Below are positions 54,774 through 64,000 of a DNA stretch of 64,000 nt, one piece after another. Source of the stretch: Erodium maritimum (taxonomy: Eukaryota > Streptophyta > Magnoliopsida > Geraniales > Geraniaceae). Below the pieces are notes generated by a model that was not told the origin of the DNA, searched no databases, and saw only the letters and a list, made by a program, of their open reading frames with translations. The stretch covers positions 29,781,825 to 29,845,824 of the forward strand of contig OY997591.1 in the NCBI GenBank assembly GCA_963921825.1, given 5' to 3'. Position numbers and translations under genes: made by a program. Within the stretch, counting starts at the first letter, position 1; the number at the start of each line of letters is the position of its first letter.

Positions 54774-55705
54774 GTTTACAAGGAACGACCTGACAACCAG
54801 GGGACTTGTAGTTCGGAATAAAATTATCTTTGTTTACAAGGAACGACCCGACTACTAGGGGACTTGTAGTTCAAAGATAAATGTTATTTTTCTCTGTAGC
54901 ATATGATACAAGTATAAAATTTGTTTTTGTTTACAAGGAACGACCTGACTACCAGGGGACTTGTAGTTCAAAGATAAATATTATTTTTCTCTATTGCATA
55001 TGATGCAAGTATAAAATTTTATTTGTTTACAAGGAACAACCTGACTACCAGGGGACTTGTAGCTCGAAATAAAATTTAGTTTTGTTTACAAGGAACGACC
55101 TGACTACCAGGGGACTTGTAGTTCAAAGATAAATGTTTTTCTTTCTCCGTTGTATATGATACAAGTATAAAGTGTATAAATTTTATTTTTGTTTACAAGG
55201 AACGACCTGACTACCAGGGGACTTGTAGTTCGAAGATAAATATATTTTTTTAATTACATATGATGCAAATAGAAAGGAAAAATTATCTAATATTGTACTT
55301 ATAGTCTGTACTACCAAGAGGGTATATTATTAATTAACTTTGGGAGGAAATGGCGTATTATGTTGCATATGATGCAAGTGAAATTAAAATTATTTAACAT
55401 TGTACTTATAGTCTGGATTACCCAGAAGTTATGATATTAAATATTTTTTGGAGAAAAATAATTTATTCTACTGCATATGATGTGAGTGTGAAGAAAAGTC
55501 ATATAATGTTGTACTTATAGTCTTGACTACCCAGAGAGTGTGATATTACTTAATTTTCTATCACAAGGATGGATAAACTCAAATATACTAATAGGACTGA
55601 CCTGACAATCAGGTGACTATATAGTATATAGCCTGCTTAGCTTTTATGTGATAAGATCAGGAAAACCTTAATTATGCGTGAGAAACGACTTGACTATCAA
55701 GGGGA
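54774..55705 (+). repeat. Array of repeated hairpins in the leader of the second copia family
   Basis: Six units share GTTTACAAGGAACGACCTGA, then CTACCAGGGGACTTGTAGTTC, starting near 54774, 54832, 54929, 55025, 55084 and 55191. Each can fold with an outer stem ACAAG/CTTGT and, in five of the six, an inner stem CCTG/CAGG around a five-base loop (usually ACTAC). Diverged units follow to 55705. Three of these keep pairing: TCTGG/CCAGA (55412-55426), ACCTG/CAGGT (55600-55614) and CTTG/CAAG (55689-55701). The array lies between primer site and gag, where packaging or translation signals of retroelements usually are. Confidence 0.8.
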
Positions 55706-55807
55706 TCATTCATGTTTTAGAGTTTATACTGTCATTTTTATGAAGTTCATGTCTTAATGATGTATGCTTGTGCTACTGTTGTTTTTCCTTTATAGTTATT
55801 TTATGAA

Positions 55808-56110
55808 ATGACTACTATTTCCATGCGTGACATACTAGATGCTAACAAAATGTCTGGTCACGATTTTGATATGACTGGTACTGAACCCGAGAATAGTCTC
55901 ATGCATGAAAAGCTTATCGATGTGATCGATAACCCCGCTATGGAAGCTCCTACTGAGGGAATGATTGTTGTAGTTGCATTAGATGTATATTTGAAGTACT
56001 GGGAACGAAGTACTACTACTCAGTGCATCATTTTGGCTTCCATGAGTCTTGTCCTTCAAGGAAACATGAAACTATGAATCCACCACAGATAATAAAACAT
56101 CTTAAGAAGA
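55808..56110 (+). pseudogene. Start of gag of the second copia family, truncated
   Basis: ATG 55808 opens MTTISMRDILDANKMSGHDF, a common copia Gag start. It then appears to skip part of the N-terminal domain and continues LIDVIDNPAMEAPTEG and QCIILASMSLVLQ. A frameshift near 56070 moves the reading to HETMNPPQIIKHLKKM. At 56110 the reversed copia element begins, so the remainder of gag and pol is not in the window. Confidence 0.75.
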
Positions 56111-56283
56111 TGTTGTTAGTTATTTAGGGATTCAACAAACTATAAACCCTAAATCATATATCTATAAACTTTGTTGAATTAAGAGGAATACACAAATAAA
56201 TAACAGCGGAATTGTTACTTACTTGATGCCATTGATGAGCGATGAACGAAGAATCTCCAAGTTGTAGTTTGGTCTTCCAATAA

Positions 56284-59194
56284 TGTAATAACCACTTCTG
56301 GTCAACGTCAGTCAAACCTGCGAGAAACAGGATAATTTAAAATTTTTAAGACAGACACTTAACTTAACTTAAATTGACCCCGAGGGTCATGCCGGACTTA
56401 AGTTGACCCCGTTATCGACTAAAATGAGTTACGGGGGACTCAGGGAAACTTTCTGGTCAATTTGGGAAAGATTGATTTTTCGCTGGAAAAGTCACCCGAG
56501 CGACGTTTTGGTCCATTCGAGGACCGTTTTGGACCCGAAAAGCTTAGCCGTCGTCGTAGCGGTCTTAGTTGGGCCGTTTCCTTGAAGCCCGTCCAGTTTA
56601 AAAATTTCTTGGGAAAAGTGCCCGTTCGGGGCCCGAAACGTCCGTTTTTCGCGAATCTGATTGGAAAATATCAACTACATATTTTCCAAAAGGTGTGGGA
56701 CCCACCTTGACACATGTCAACTACTTGGTGGAGTTAGTTTTGGGGGGAAAATGGATGGTTGTGGTGTGTTGGCCGAAACACATGGTTAAAGGGGGGAAGT
56801 TGGAGTTAGTTGTTATTTGTTTTAAAAATTAGAAAGAGGAAGAGAGGTTTTAGAGAGAGAAGGGGAAGAAGAAGAAGAGAGAAGAAGAAAGGTGGAGCTA
56901 GGGTTTGTGATCAAGCCCTTGGATCGTCTTGAAGCAAAGAGCAATCCCGTTCCCCTCATTCTCCTCTACGGTAATACCCGAACCGATTCTCGTTTCGATT
57001 ATTTTCAAGAGCTAGGGTTTGGTTATAAATTTTGGTTTAGGGTTGTGTAGAGATTAGAGAGGTGTTGGAGACGTTTTAGAGGTGTTTATGAGAGAAATTT
57101 CACGTTTTCCGGTGACCGGAGGCTCTAGAGGAGCTCCGGCCACCGTGGGTGGTGGCCGGCCGGCCATGTGGTGGCTGGCCGGAGGTGGCAGCAGCCACCA
57201 CTTGGTGGCCGAGCCCCTCCCTCAAACCCTAGGGCACGGCCAAGCCTCTTGGGTGGGGCCCACGTGCTCGGTTTCTCGGGTTTTAATGTTCGGGTGGTTT
57301 AAAACGTTCCCCGGACCTTTTATCCTTAATCGAATCGAAAATTGGAATTAAATTGGAGAAGTTGAAATTAACGAGTTTAGAAACTTTAAACGTTAATAAT
57401 TTGATTTAGAAGTCGGAATTCGATTCCGTCAAGTGCGTTGGGTTCCTTGAAATATTCTAAGACCGTAGAAACGAAAACGGGGACTTTTGGAGCCCCGGAA
57501 GGCAATTAACCAAAACCCGGGCAGATTCGCCATGTCGGGGGAATCTGGCCTTTACGGGTCCTTTATCGACAATATCGAGTAATTGGGAAGTTTGGGAGTG
57601 ATCGGCATTGTCGGGGTTACGTTGGGGCGTTAAGTATATTAATTTTCGGTTTATTCGTACTAGTTTAAAAGTACTTTGAATTTGTGTTCTTTTAGATCGT
57701 GCTACGGACCGAGGCAAAGGGAAGCTCGGCGAGTGACTGGGTGTACTTCGGGTGTTGTTGGAGCGCTTTTGGAGCTATTTACGAGGTAGGGAAAAGTAGC
57801 CGGATCTCGGCCCTGATTAGGGAAAGTTAATAGTAGAATTGCATGTGACACCGGGGTGTCGTGGGTTGAGTAGAATTATTTAATTATTAGAAAAGCATGA
57901 TACGGGATTGTAGCGTTTAAGAGAAAAGCATGTGACACTTAGTAGTGTCGTAGGAACAGAGAACTTAGCGATAATTGAATTACTGGAGGCATATGGCCAT
58001 GCCCGGAGGTTGCTTGTGAAACTAGTGATCTTAGGACTATTGGAGGCATCGTGTATGTCGGAGGTTGTTGTGTGTATTTAATTGTTGAGTCTGGGTGGCC
58101 TTGCGAGCCCGTATTTAATTGTTGAGTTTGGGTGGCCTTGAGAGCCCGTGTTATTTACGGTTGAGTTTGGGTGGCCTTGAGAGCCCGTGTTATTTATTGT
58201 GAGTTTGGGTGGCCTTGAGAGCCCGTGTTTTTATTGTTGAGTTTGGGTGGCCATGAGAGCCCGTGTCTTTAATTTGGTGTCTTGAGTGGCAGTGAGTGCC
58301 CGTGGGGTTGTTGAACCCGAGTCTTGACTGTTGAGGTGTCTTGAGTGGCAGTGAGTGCCCGTGGGGTTGTTGAACCCGAGTCTTGACTGTTGAGGTGTCT
58401 TGAGTGGCCTTGAGTGCATGTGTGATTGAACTTGCCTGTGATTGTGATTGTGGTTACCTGGGGTGGTGAGTTCTAAAGGTCGACAGCCTGATCCGACTTA
58501 GTGTCAATGAATTGCGAGTTCTAAAGGTCGACAGCCTGATCCGACTTAGTGTCGATGAATTGCGAGTTTGAAAGGTCGACAGCCTGATCCGACTTCGTGT
58601 CGAGGAATTGCGATAGGTCGAACCCTGACCTGAGTGAGACTGGTTACTGAGCAGCTGGTGTGCGATCCTTTGTGATCTTGTTTGGCGTTGTGTAGTCTTT
58701 TGTCGTGTCCTTGAGGAGGTCGCCGATAGTTGTGTCGGGCCTACACTGTATTATCGAGTGTCGAGTCTGTTGAGGAAGGTGACGGGTTGTGGGTCAGTTG
58801 AGTACTTGAGTTGGGGACTGTAGTCCCGGTGTTGGGTTTGGTTTTAGTGTCACTGGCTTTATCTACTAATTATGCCATGGTCAGTCTGTTATCCGTGGAG
58901 GTGAGCGAACGCTCACCCCTAGCTGCTTTTCCTACAGGTACTGATCACCGGACGGACTAGGTTAGCTCTTGAAGTTCATGGAGCTTGGAGCGGAGTCTGG
59001 TCCTTACTTTTGTTGAGTCTAGTGACGGGATGTGTACCTTGTCCACTTGTTGGGACGTTTTGTATTGTAAATACTACTATTATTTTTGAGAAGTAAATGG
59101 AAATGTCAAAGCTTTTATTGAAAACAGGTTTTAAGTATTCATGTTTTTAAAGGTTCGCGTCCCGAGTTCGGTTCTCTGAAATTGGGGCGTGACA
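56284..59194 (+). mobile_element. Gypsy-type solo LTR E, 2911 bp
   Basis: Begins TGTAATAACCACTTCTGG and ends TTGGGGCGTGACA. The target duplication AATAA is perfect (56279-56283 and 59195-59199). It is very similar to D over its whole length but with shorter tandem arrays: 39-bp unit about 58080-58265, 59-bp unit 58270-58400, 48-bp unit 58468-58615. The donor-like site is at 56970/56971. Non-coding. Confidence 0.9.
58900..58937 (+). promoter_or_regulatory. Palindrome plus 3' splice-like module, LTR E
   Basis: Identical to the D module: GGTGAGCGAACGCTCACC then CTGCTTTTCCTACAG|GTACTG, same spacing. Confidence 0.55.
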
Positions 59195-59501
59195 AATAAA
59201 GTAGACGCTCTCTAATTTGGTTATTATCTCAGATGGGGGTGATGTAGAACAAGAGAATGACGTCTATTTATTGGGGACCATAACCACTTACAACCCTAAT
59301 TAGGTTACCAAGTTTCTTATAATTTGTAATCGGCCCCTCAACAAATAACAAATTATAAAACCGGTATCTACACATTAAATTCCATGACCATTTATAATAC
59401 CCATGATACAATACTTTATTGATCACTTTAATTTGCATCAAACCTTATGATAACATGTACATTAAATACATATGTTCCCATAATAGGATTTTAATCCAAC
59501 A

Positions 59502-60409
59502 ATCTCGCACTTGGGCAACATATGTCTTTCCTGAGAAATGTACAACCTTATGAGCTCAAAATTGTTATCACACAATATGTATTCTGTAACAATCTCGTCC
59601 ATCAACTATACTCATATAGAACTAAAGCAGCAGTCGTCAAATTACTTATGACTAAAGCATCAATGATCACGTATACAAGTATAGCTAAACGACATAGATC
59701 AATCATGGATGCGTAGCATGAAAATAACATGCAATGTGATCCGACATGTCTATCTCCAACTGGTCCTCCTTAAACTTAAGTGAGGTCAATAACCAAAATA
59801 GAATGCATGAACTGAATACTTTATATCTAATCAAAATATATCCAAATACTTTAACTTTAACTCTAAACATAAAGCAATCAATGTACAAACTCCCATTATA
59901 CCAAAGTATCCTCAAGTGGTGTAACACCCATACGAGCAATATGCTCATGAAACACCTTTGGTGGTAAACCTTTTATGAGCGGATCCGCTATCATGGAGTT
60001 TGTCCCAATATGTTTTATTGATATTTGCCCATTTTGCATTCTTTCTTTTACAACAAGGAACTTTATGTCTATTTACTTAGACTTTAATGAGCTCTTGTTG
60101 TCATTAGAATAAAACTGACGATTTATTGTCATAAGAAACTTTAGTGGTCTTTCAACATTTTCCAAATGTGCATCCAGTGACAAAGTTTCGCAGCCATATT
60201 CCATACTTTGATGCCTCATAGCATGCTACAAATTTTGCTGCCATAGTTGAAGAAGCTACAAGTGTTTGGTTAACACTTTTCCAAGATATAGCTCCTCTAA
60301 CTAACAAATAAATATAACCTTGCGTAGACTTTATGCTCTTTTGGCACCCTGCGAAATCAGAATCTATATACCCAATAACCTCCGAACAATCTGACTTCCA
60401 GTAAGTGAG
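59502..60409 (-). pseudogene. Reversed copia RNase H and 3' end (third copia family)
   Basis: Minus strand 60409-60152 reads LTYWKSDCSEVIGYIDSDFA, GAISWKSVNQTLVASSTMAA and FVACYEASKYGIWLRNFVTG, a well-kept copia RNase H. It continues, past a stop, through IDIKFLVVKERMQNGQIS and MIADPLIKGLPPKVFHEHIA to about 59880. The remaining 380 bases to the polypurine tract are non-coding. It is cut at 60409 by solo LTR F and continues at 63398. Confidence 0.85.
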
Positions 60410-60965
60410 TGTAATAACCACTCCCGGTCAACGCCAGTCAAACCTGTGAAAAACAGGAAAATTTAAAAAATTTAAGACAAACACTTAATTGAACCTAAAA
60501 TGACCCCGAGGGTCATACCGGACTTAAGTTGACCCCGATATCGATCAAAGTGAGTTCCGGGGGACTCAGGGCAACTTTCTGATCAATTTGGGAAAAGTTG
60601 ACTTTTCGCTGGAAAAGTCAACCGAGCGACGTTTTGTTCCATTCGAGGACCGTTTTGGATCCAAAAAGCTTAGCCGTCGTCGCAGCGGTCTTAGTTGAGT
60701 CGTTTCCTTGTAGCCCGTCAAGTTTCATAATTTCTTGGAAAAAGTGCCCGTTCCGGGCCCGAAACGTCCGATTTTCGCGAATTTGATTGAAAAATATCTA
60801 GTAGATATTTTCCCAAAAGGTGTGGGACCCACCTTGCCACTTGTCAAACAAGTTGTGGTGTTAGGTTTTGGGGGGGAATACAAGGATGAGGTTAAAGCGG
60901 GGGTTCGGCCAACTTGAAAAAAAAATGTAAAAAAGGAATAGAAAGAAGAGGGAAGTTAGAGAGAG

Positions 60966-60999
60966 AAGGAGAAGAAGAAGAAGAAGAAGAAGAAGAAGA
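60966..60999 (+). repeat. Short GAA-rich tract in LTR F
   Basis: About ten near-perfect GAA units at the position where D and E also have a short GAAGAAG run and where one LTR of element B has the large (GAA)n expansion on the other strand. Confidence 0.7.
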
Positions 61000-63101
61000 G
61001 AGCTAGGGTTAGGGTTTGTCCACTATTCACGTCATCAACCATTGGATCGTCTCAACGTTGCAAGAATCGAACTCCCATCGTCTTCCTCTACGGTATTCAC
61101 CAAACCGATCTTCGATTTGTCATTTTCAAAATTTAGGTTTTGGTTTGAAACTTTTAGTTTAAGGTTGTTTTGATGTTGAGGGAATTGTTGGAGACGTTTT
61201 GGAGGCGTTTGGAGGTGAAGGGGTGCGTTTTCCGGTGACCGGGAGCTCCGGCCACCATAAGGCGGTGGCCGGCCGGCCATAGGGTGGCTTGCCGGGGCTA
61301 GGGCCGACCACCACCATGGTGGGCCGCGCCCACTTGAACCCTAGGACCCACGGCCAAGTTGGTCCGGGTGGGGCCCACGTGCTCGAGTGATCGGGTTTTG
61401 TGTTCGGGTGGTTTAGAACGTTCCCCGGACCATTTATCCACAACCGAATCGAAATTTGGATTTAAAATGCAAAAGTTGTAATTATCGGGTTTAGAAACTT
61501 TAAACGTTAATTAATTGACTCGGAAGTCGGAATTCGATTCCGTCGAGTGCCTAGGAACCCTTGAATTATTCTCAGACCGTCGAAACGAAAACGGGAATTT
61601 TCGGAGCCCCGGAAGGACGTTTCCAAAACCCGGGCAGATTCGCCATGTCGGGCGAATCGGGTTTTTCCGAGTCCTTTATCGAAAATGTCGAGTAATTGGG
61701 AAGTTTGGGAGTGATCGACATTGTCGGGGTTACGTTTGGGCGTTAAGTTTATTGAATTTCAGTTTATTCCTGTGAGTTTAAAAGTGCCTTAAATTTGTGT
61801 TCTTTTAGATCGTGCTGCGGACCGAGGCAAAGGAAAGCTAGGCGAGTGACTGAGAGCACGCCGGGGCTTATTTGGGCACTTTTGGAGAACTTATACGAGG
61901 TAGGGAAAAGTAGCCGGATCTCGGCCCTGACTAGGGAAAGTTAACAGTAGAATTGCATGACCCACCGGGGTGTCGTGGGTTAAGTAGGTTTATTTGAATA
62001 TTAGAAAGGCATGATACGGGAACGTAGCGAATATTAGAAAAGCATGGGATACTTAGTAGTGTCGTATAAACAGAGAACTTAGCGATATTAGAATTACTGG
62101 AGGCATATGACCATGCCCGGAGGTTGATTGTTTAATTTATGTCTTGGGGGGCCATGAGAGCCCGTACCTTGCTGTCGTGTCTTGGGTGGCCATGAGAGCC
62201 CGTGTTTTACTGTTGTGTCTTGGGTGGCCATGAGAGCCCGTGCTTTACTGTTGTGTCTTGGGTGGCCATGAGAGCCCGTGTTTTACTGTTGATGTCTTGG
62301 GTGTCCATGAGAGCCCGTGTTTTACTGTTGGGATGTCTTGGGAGGCCGTGAGTGCATGTGGGGTTGTTGAGCCCGTGAGTTATTATTGGTGTGTCTTGGG
62401 TGGCCATGAGTGCCCGTGGGGGGTTGTTGAACCCGTGTTTTATCGTTGGTGGTTTGGGTGGCCGTGAGTGCCCGTGGGGTTGTTGAACCCGAGTCTGACT
62501 GTTGATGTGTCTTGGGTGGCCATGAGTGTCGTGGAGTGTTGGACTGGTGTTGCTGTTGTTGTTGAGCTTTGGTTGTGATTGTGATTGTGGTTACCTGAGG
62601 TTGGGGGCCCGCTTCATGAAACGGGGGTCCACGAGCACACGCGTCTGCATGTTCAGACGGGGTAGGGGGGCCGCCTGACAACAAAGGGGTCATGGCCGCG
62701 CGTGTGTGGTTTGGGGATGTGAGTGTGACAGGTCGACAGCCTGATCCGACTTTGTGTCGAGGAAAATGCAACAGGTCGACCGCCTGGCCTGACTGGGATC
62801 CGTAAAGGGCGTGAGGGAGATTACTGAGCAGCTGGTATGCAATCCTTTGTGATCTTGTTTGGTGTGCGATCCTTTGTGATCTTCGGTGTTGCGTGGTGGT
62901 CTTTTGAGTCCTTGGAAGAGGTCGTGATCGTTGTGTTGGGTCTACATTACGAGTCTGAGTGTTGAGTCTATTGAGGAAAGTAACGGGTTGTGTGTCAGTT
63001 GAGTACTTGAGTTTGGGGATTGTATTCCCGGTGTTGGGTTTGGTTTTGGTGTTACCGGCATTGTCTGCTAAGTATGCCGTAGTCAGTCTGTTATCCGTGG
63101 T

Positions 63102-63139
63102 GGTGAGCGAACGCTCACCCCTAGCTGCTTTTCCTACAG
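63102..63139 (+). promoter_or_regulatory. Palindrome plus 3' splice-like module, LTR F
   Basis: Same as D and E base for base across the palindrome and the acceptor, although neighbouring sequence has diverged. Confidence 0.55.
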
Positions 63140-63397
63140 GTACTGATCACAGGACGGACTAGGTGAGCTCTCAAAGCTTGAGGAGCTAGGAGCGGAGTCC
63201 GGGTTTTATCTTTTGAGTCTAGTGACGGATACCTTGTATTTTGTCCAATTGTTGGGACGTTTTTGAGTTGTAAATATTATTTTGATTAACTAAATGGTAA
63301 TTTCAAAGTGTTTATTCAAAACAGGTTTCAAATGGTTTATGATTTTAAATGTTCGCGTCCCGAGTTCGGTTTACTGAAATTGGGGCGTGACAGTGAG

Positions 63398-64000
63398 TAT
63401 GTAATGTTTTGTCCCTTAAAGATATCTTATAACCCTTTTTGGCTGCTATCCAATGGTCTATACCAAGGTTCCTTAGATATCTACCTAACATCCCAACAAT
63501 GTACGTCATATCCAGATTAGTACATACTTAAGTAGACAATAGACTCCTAGCAGTTGATGCATAAGGAATCTATTGCGTTGCCTGAATCTTAAGGTTACTT
63601 TAAGGACATTGTGCAAGACTGAATTAGTATCCTTTAGCCACATGGGCGTCACTTGGTTAACCTTCCATGCCAAACCTTTTAAACACTTTAACGATGTAGA
63701 TATGTTGAGAGACTTAGAAGTCTCTTGGTTTTGTGCAATAGGCCTACATCATTATTGGCAAGTAATATGTCATCGACATATAGAGCCAGGGACATATAGT
63801 TACTCCCACTGAACTAGTGATACACACAATCATCAATCATATTTGTCTCAAAACGGAGCAAGACAATTACTTTGTGAAATTTGTGGTACCATTGACGGGA
63901 AACTTGCTTGAGTCCATAAATGGATTTCTTTAATTTACAAACCATCTTCTTTGGGTCTCCGGACTCAAAGTTTTCTACTTGTACCATATACATCGTTTCT
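63398..64000 (-). pseudogene. Reversed copia reverse transcriptase, partial
   Basis: Minus strand from 64000 reads METMYMVQVENFESGDPKKM-like sequence, then KKSIYGLKQVSRQWYHKF, YVDDILLAN (the catalytic RT box, near 63760) and a decayed connection region with several stops before it meets LTR F. It belongs to the same element as the RNase H at 59502-60409. The 5' part of pol, gag and 5' LTR lie beyond the window. Confidence 0.85.

Larger units (their letters stand above)
56111..59501 (-). mobile_element. 3' LTR of a reversed copia element (about 475 bp), split by solo LTR E
   Basis: Minus strand: starts TGTTGGATTAAAATCC at 59501 and ends CTAACAACA at 56111, with E and one AATAA duplicate inside. 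It is preceded (59516-59502) by a polypurine tract GCCCAAGTGCGAGAT and RNase H, so it is the 3' LTR of an element whose other end lies beyond 64000. It inserted into the gag of the second copia family. Confidence 0.8.
60410..63392 (+). mobile_element. Gypsy-type solo LTR F, 2983 bp
   Basis: Begins TGTAATAACCACTCCCGG and ends TTGGGGCGTGACA; perfect GTGAG duplication (60405-60409 and 63393-63397). More diverged from D and E than those are from each other. It has its own array of a roughly 36-bp unit (GGTGGCCATGAGAGCCCGTG, 62130-62330), an ACACACGCG/CGCGTGTGT-containing insert (62600-62715) and a donor-like site at 61092/61093. Inserted in the copia RT-RNase H region. Non-coding. Confidence 0.9.

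Noticed and set aside
54774..55260. CRISPR-like array (regular repeats with variable spacers)
   Set aside because: The genome is a plant, the repeats lie between an LTR primer site and gag, the spacing is irregular and the intervening DNA is itself repetitive.

Overview
This is nuclear DNA of a flowering plant, most likely a eudicot. Nearly all of it is retrotransposon sequence: Ty1/copia and Ty3/gypsy elements with initiator-Met-tRNA primer sites, L1-type LINEs and a Mutator-type MITE. The single host gene I can support has a plant-like GT-AG intron. I cannot name the species. All comparisons were made by eye, without alignment software.

Positions 1-34519 are one nested pile built on an old copia element (copy 3: 5' LTR remnants 9967-10123 and 20235-20660, leader 20661-20955 and 30754-31832, gag-pol remnants 31833-34519). 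A second copia block (1-3619 and 9066-9966) appears to sit in its 5' LTR. That block carries a gypsy-type solo LTR (A, 3620-9065, TSD CACTA), which is itself hit by a reversed copia solo LTR (5509-7196). Further along, a copia solo LTR (10124-10398 plus 18868-20234, TSD CTTAC) contains a complete copia element (10399-18862, two 1689-bp LTRs, TSD ATGAG). The copy-3 leader is split by a reversed gypsy element with both LTRs (B, 20956-30753), and its pol by a 383-bp MITE (32734-33116, 9-bp TSD).

Positions 34520-36100 are a small island of non-repetitive DNA holding a two-exon gene for a 93-residue secreted LysM protein (35374-35778). Just downstream is an almost intact LINE (about 36100-43503): ORF1 is open, and ORF2 starts in an ATGA overlap and is broken by two frameshifts.

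Positions 43889-53340 hold a reversed, internally deleted LINE, split by a gypsy solo LTR (C) that was in turn hit 7 bp from its end by another solo LTR (D). Positions 53818-56110 are the 5' LTR, leader and start of gag of another copia family; its leader carries an array of repeated hairpins. That gag is interrupted by a reversed copia element (56111 to beyond 64000), which holds two more gypsy solo LTRs, E and F.

Three signals stand out. The 1.7-kb-LTR copia family shares inactivating lesions between copies, including exact loss of the RT catalytic YVDD segment, yet its complete copy has nearly identical LTRs, so it probably moved in trans. The gypsy LTRs keep a palindrome followed by a good 3' splice site across divergent subfamilies. 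The copia leader at 54774-55705 shows repeated stem-loops with compensatory base changes.
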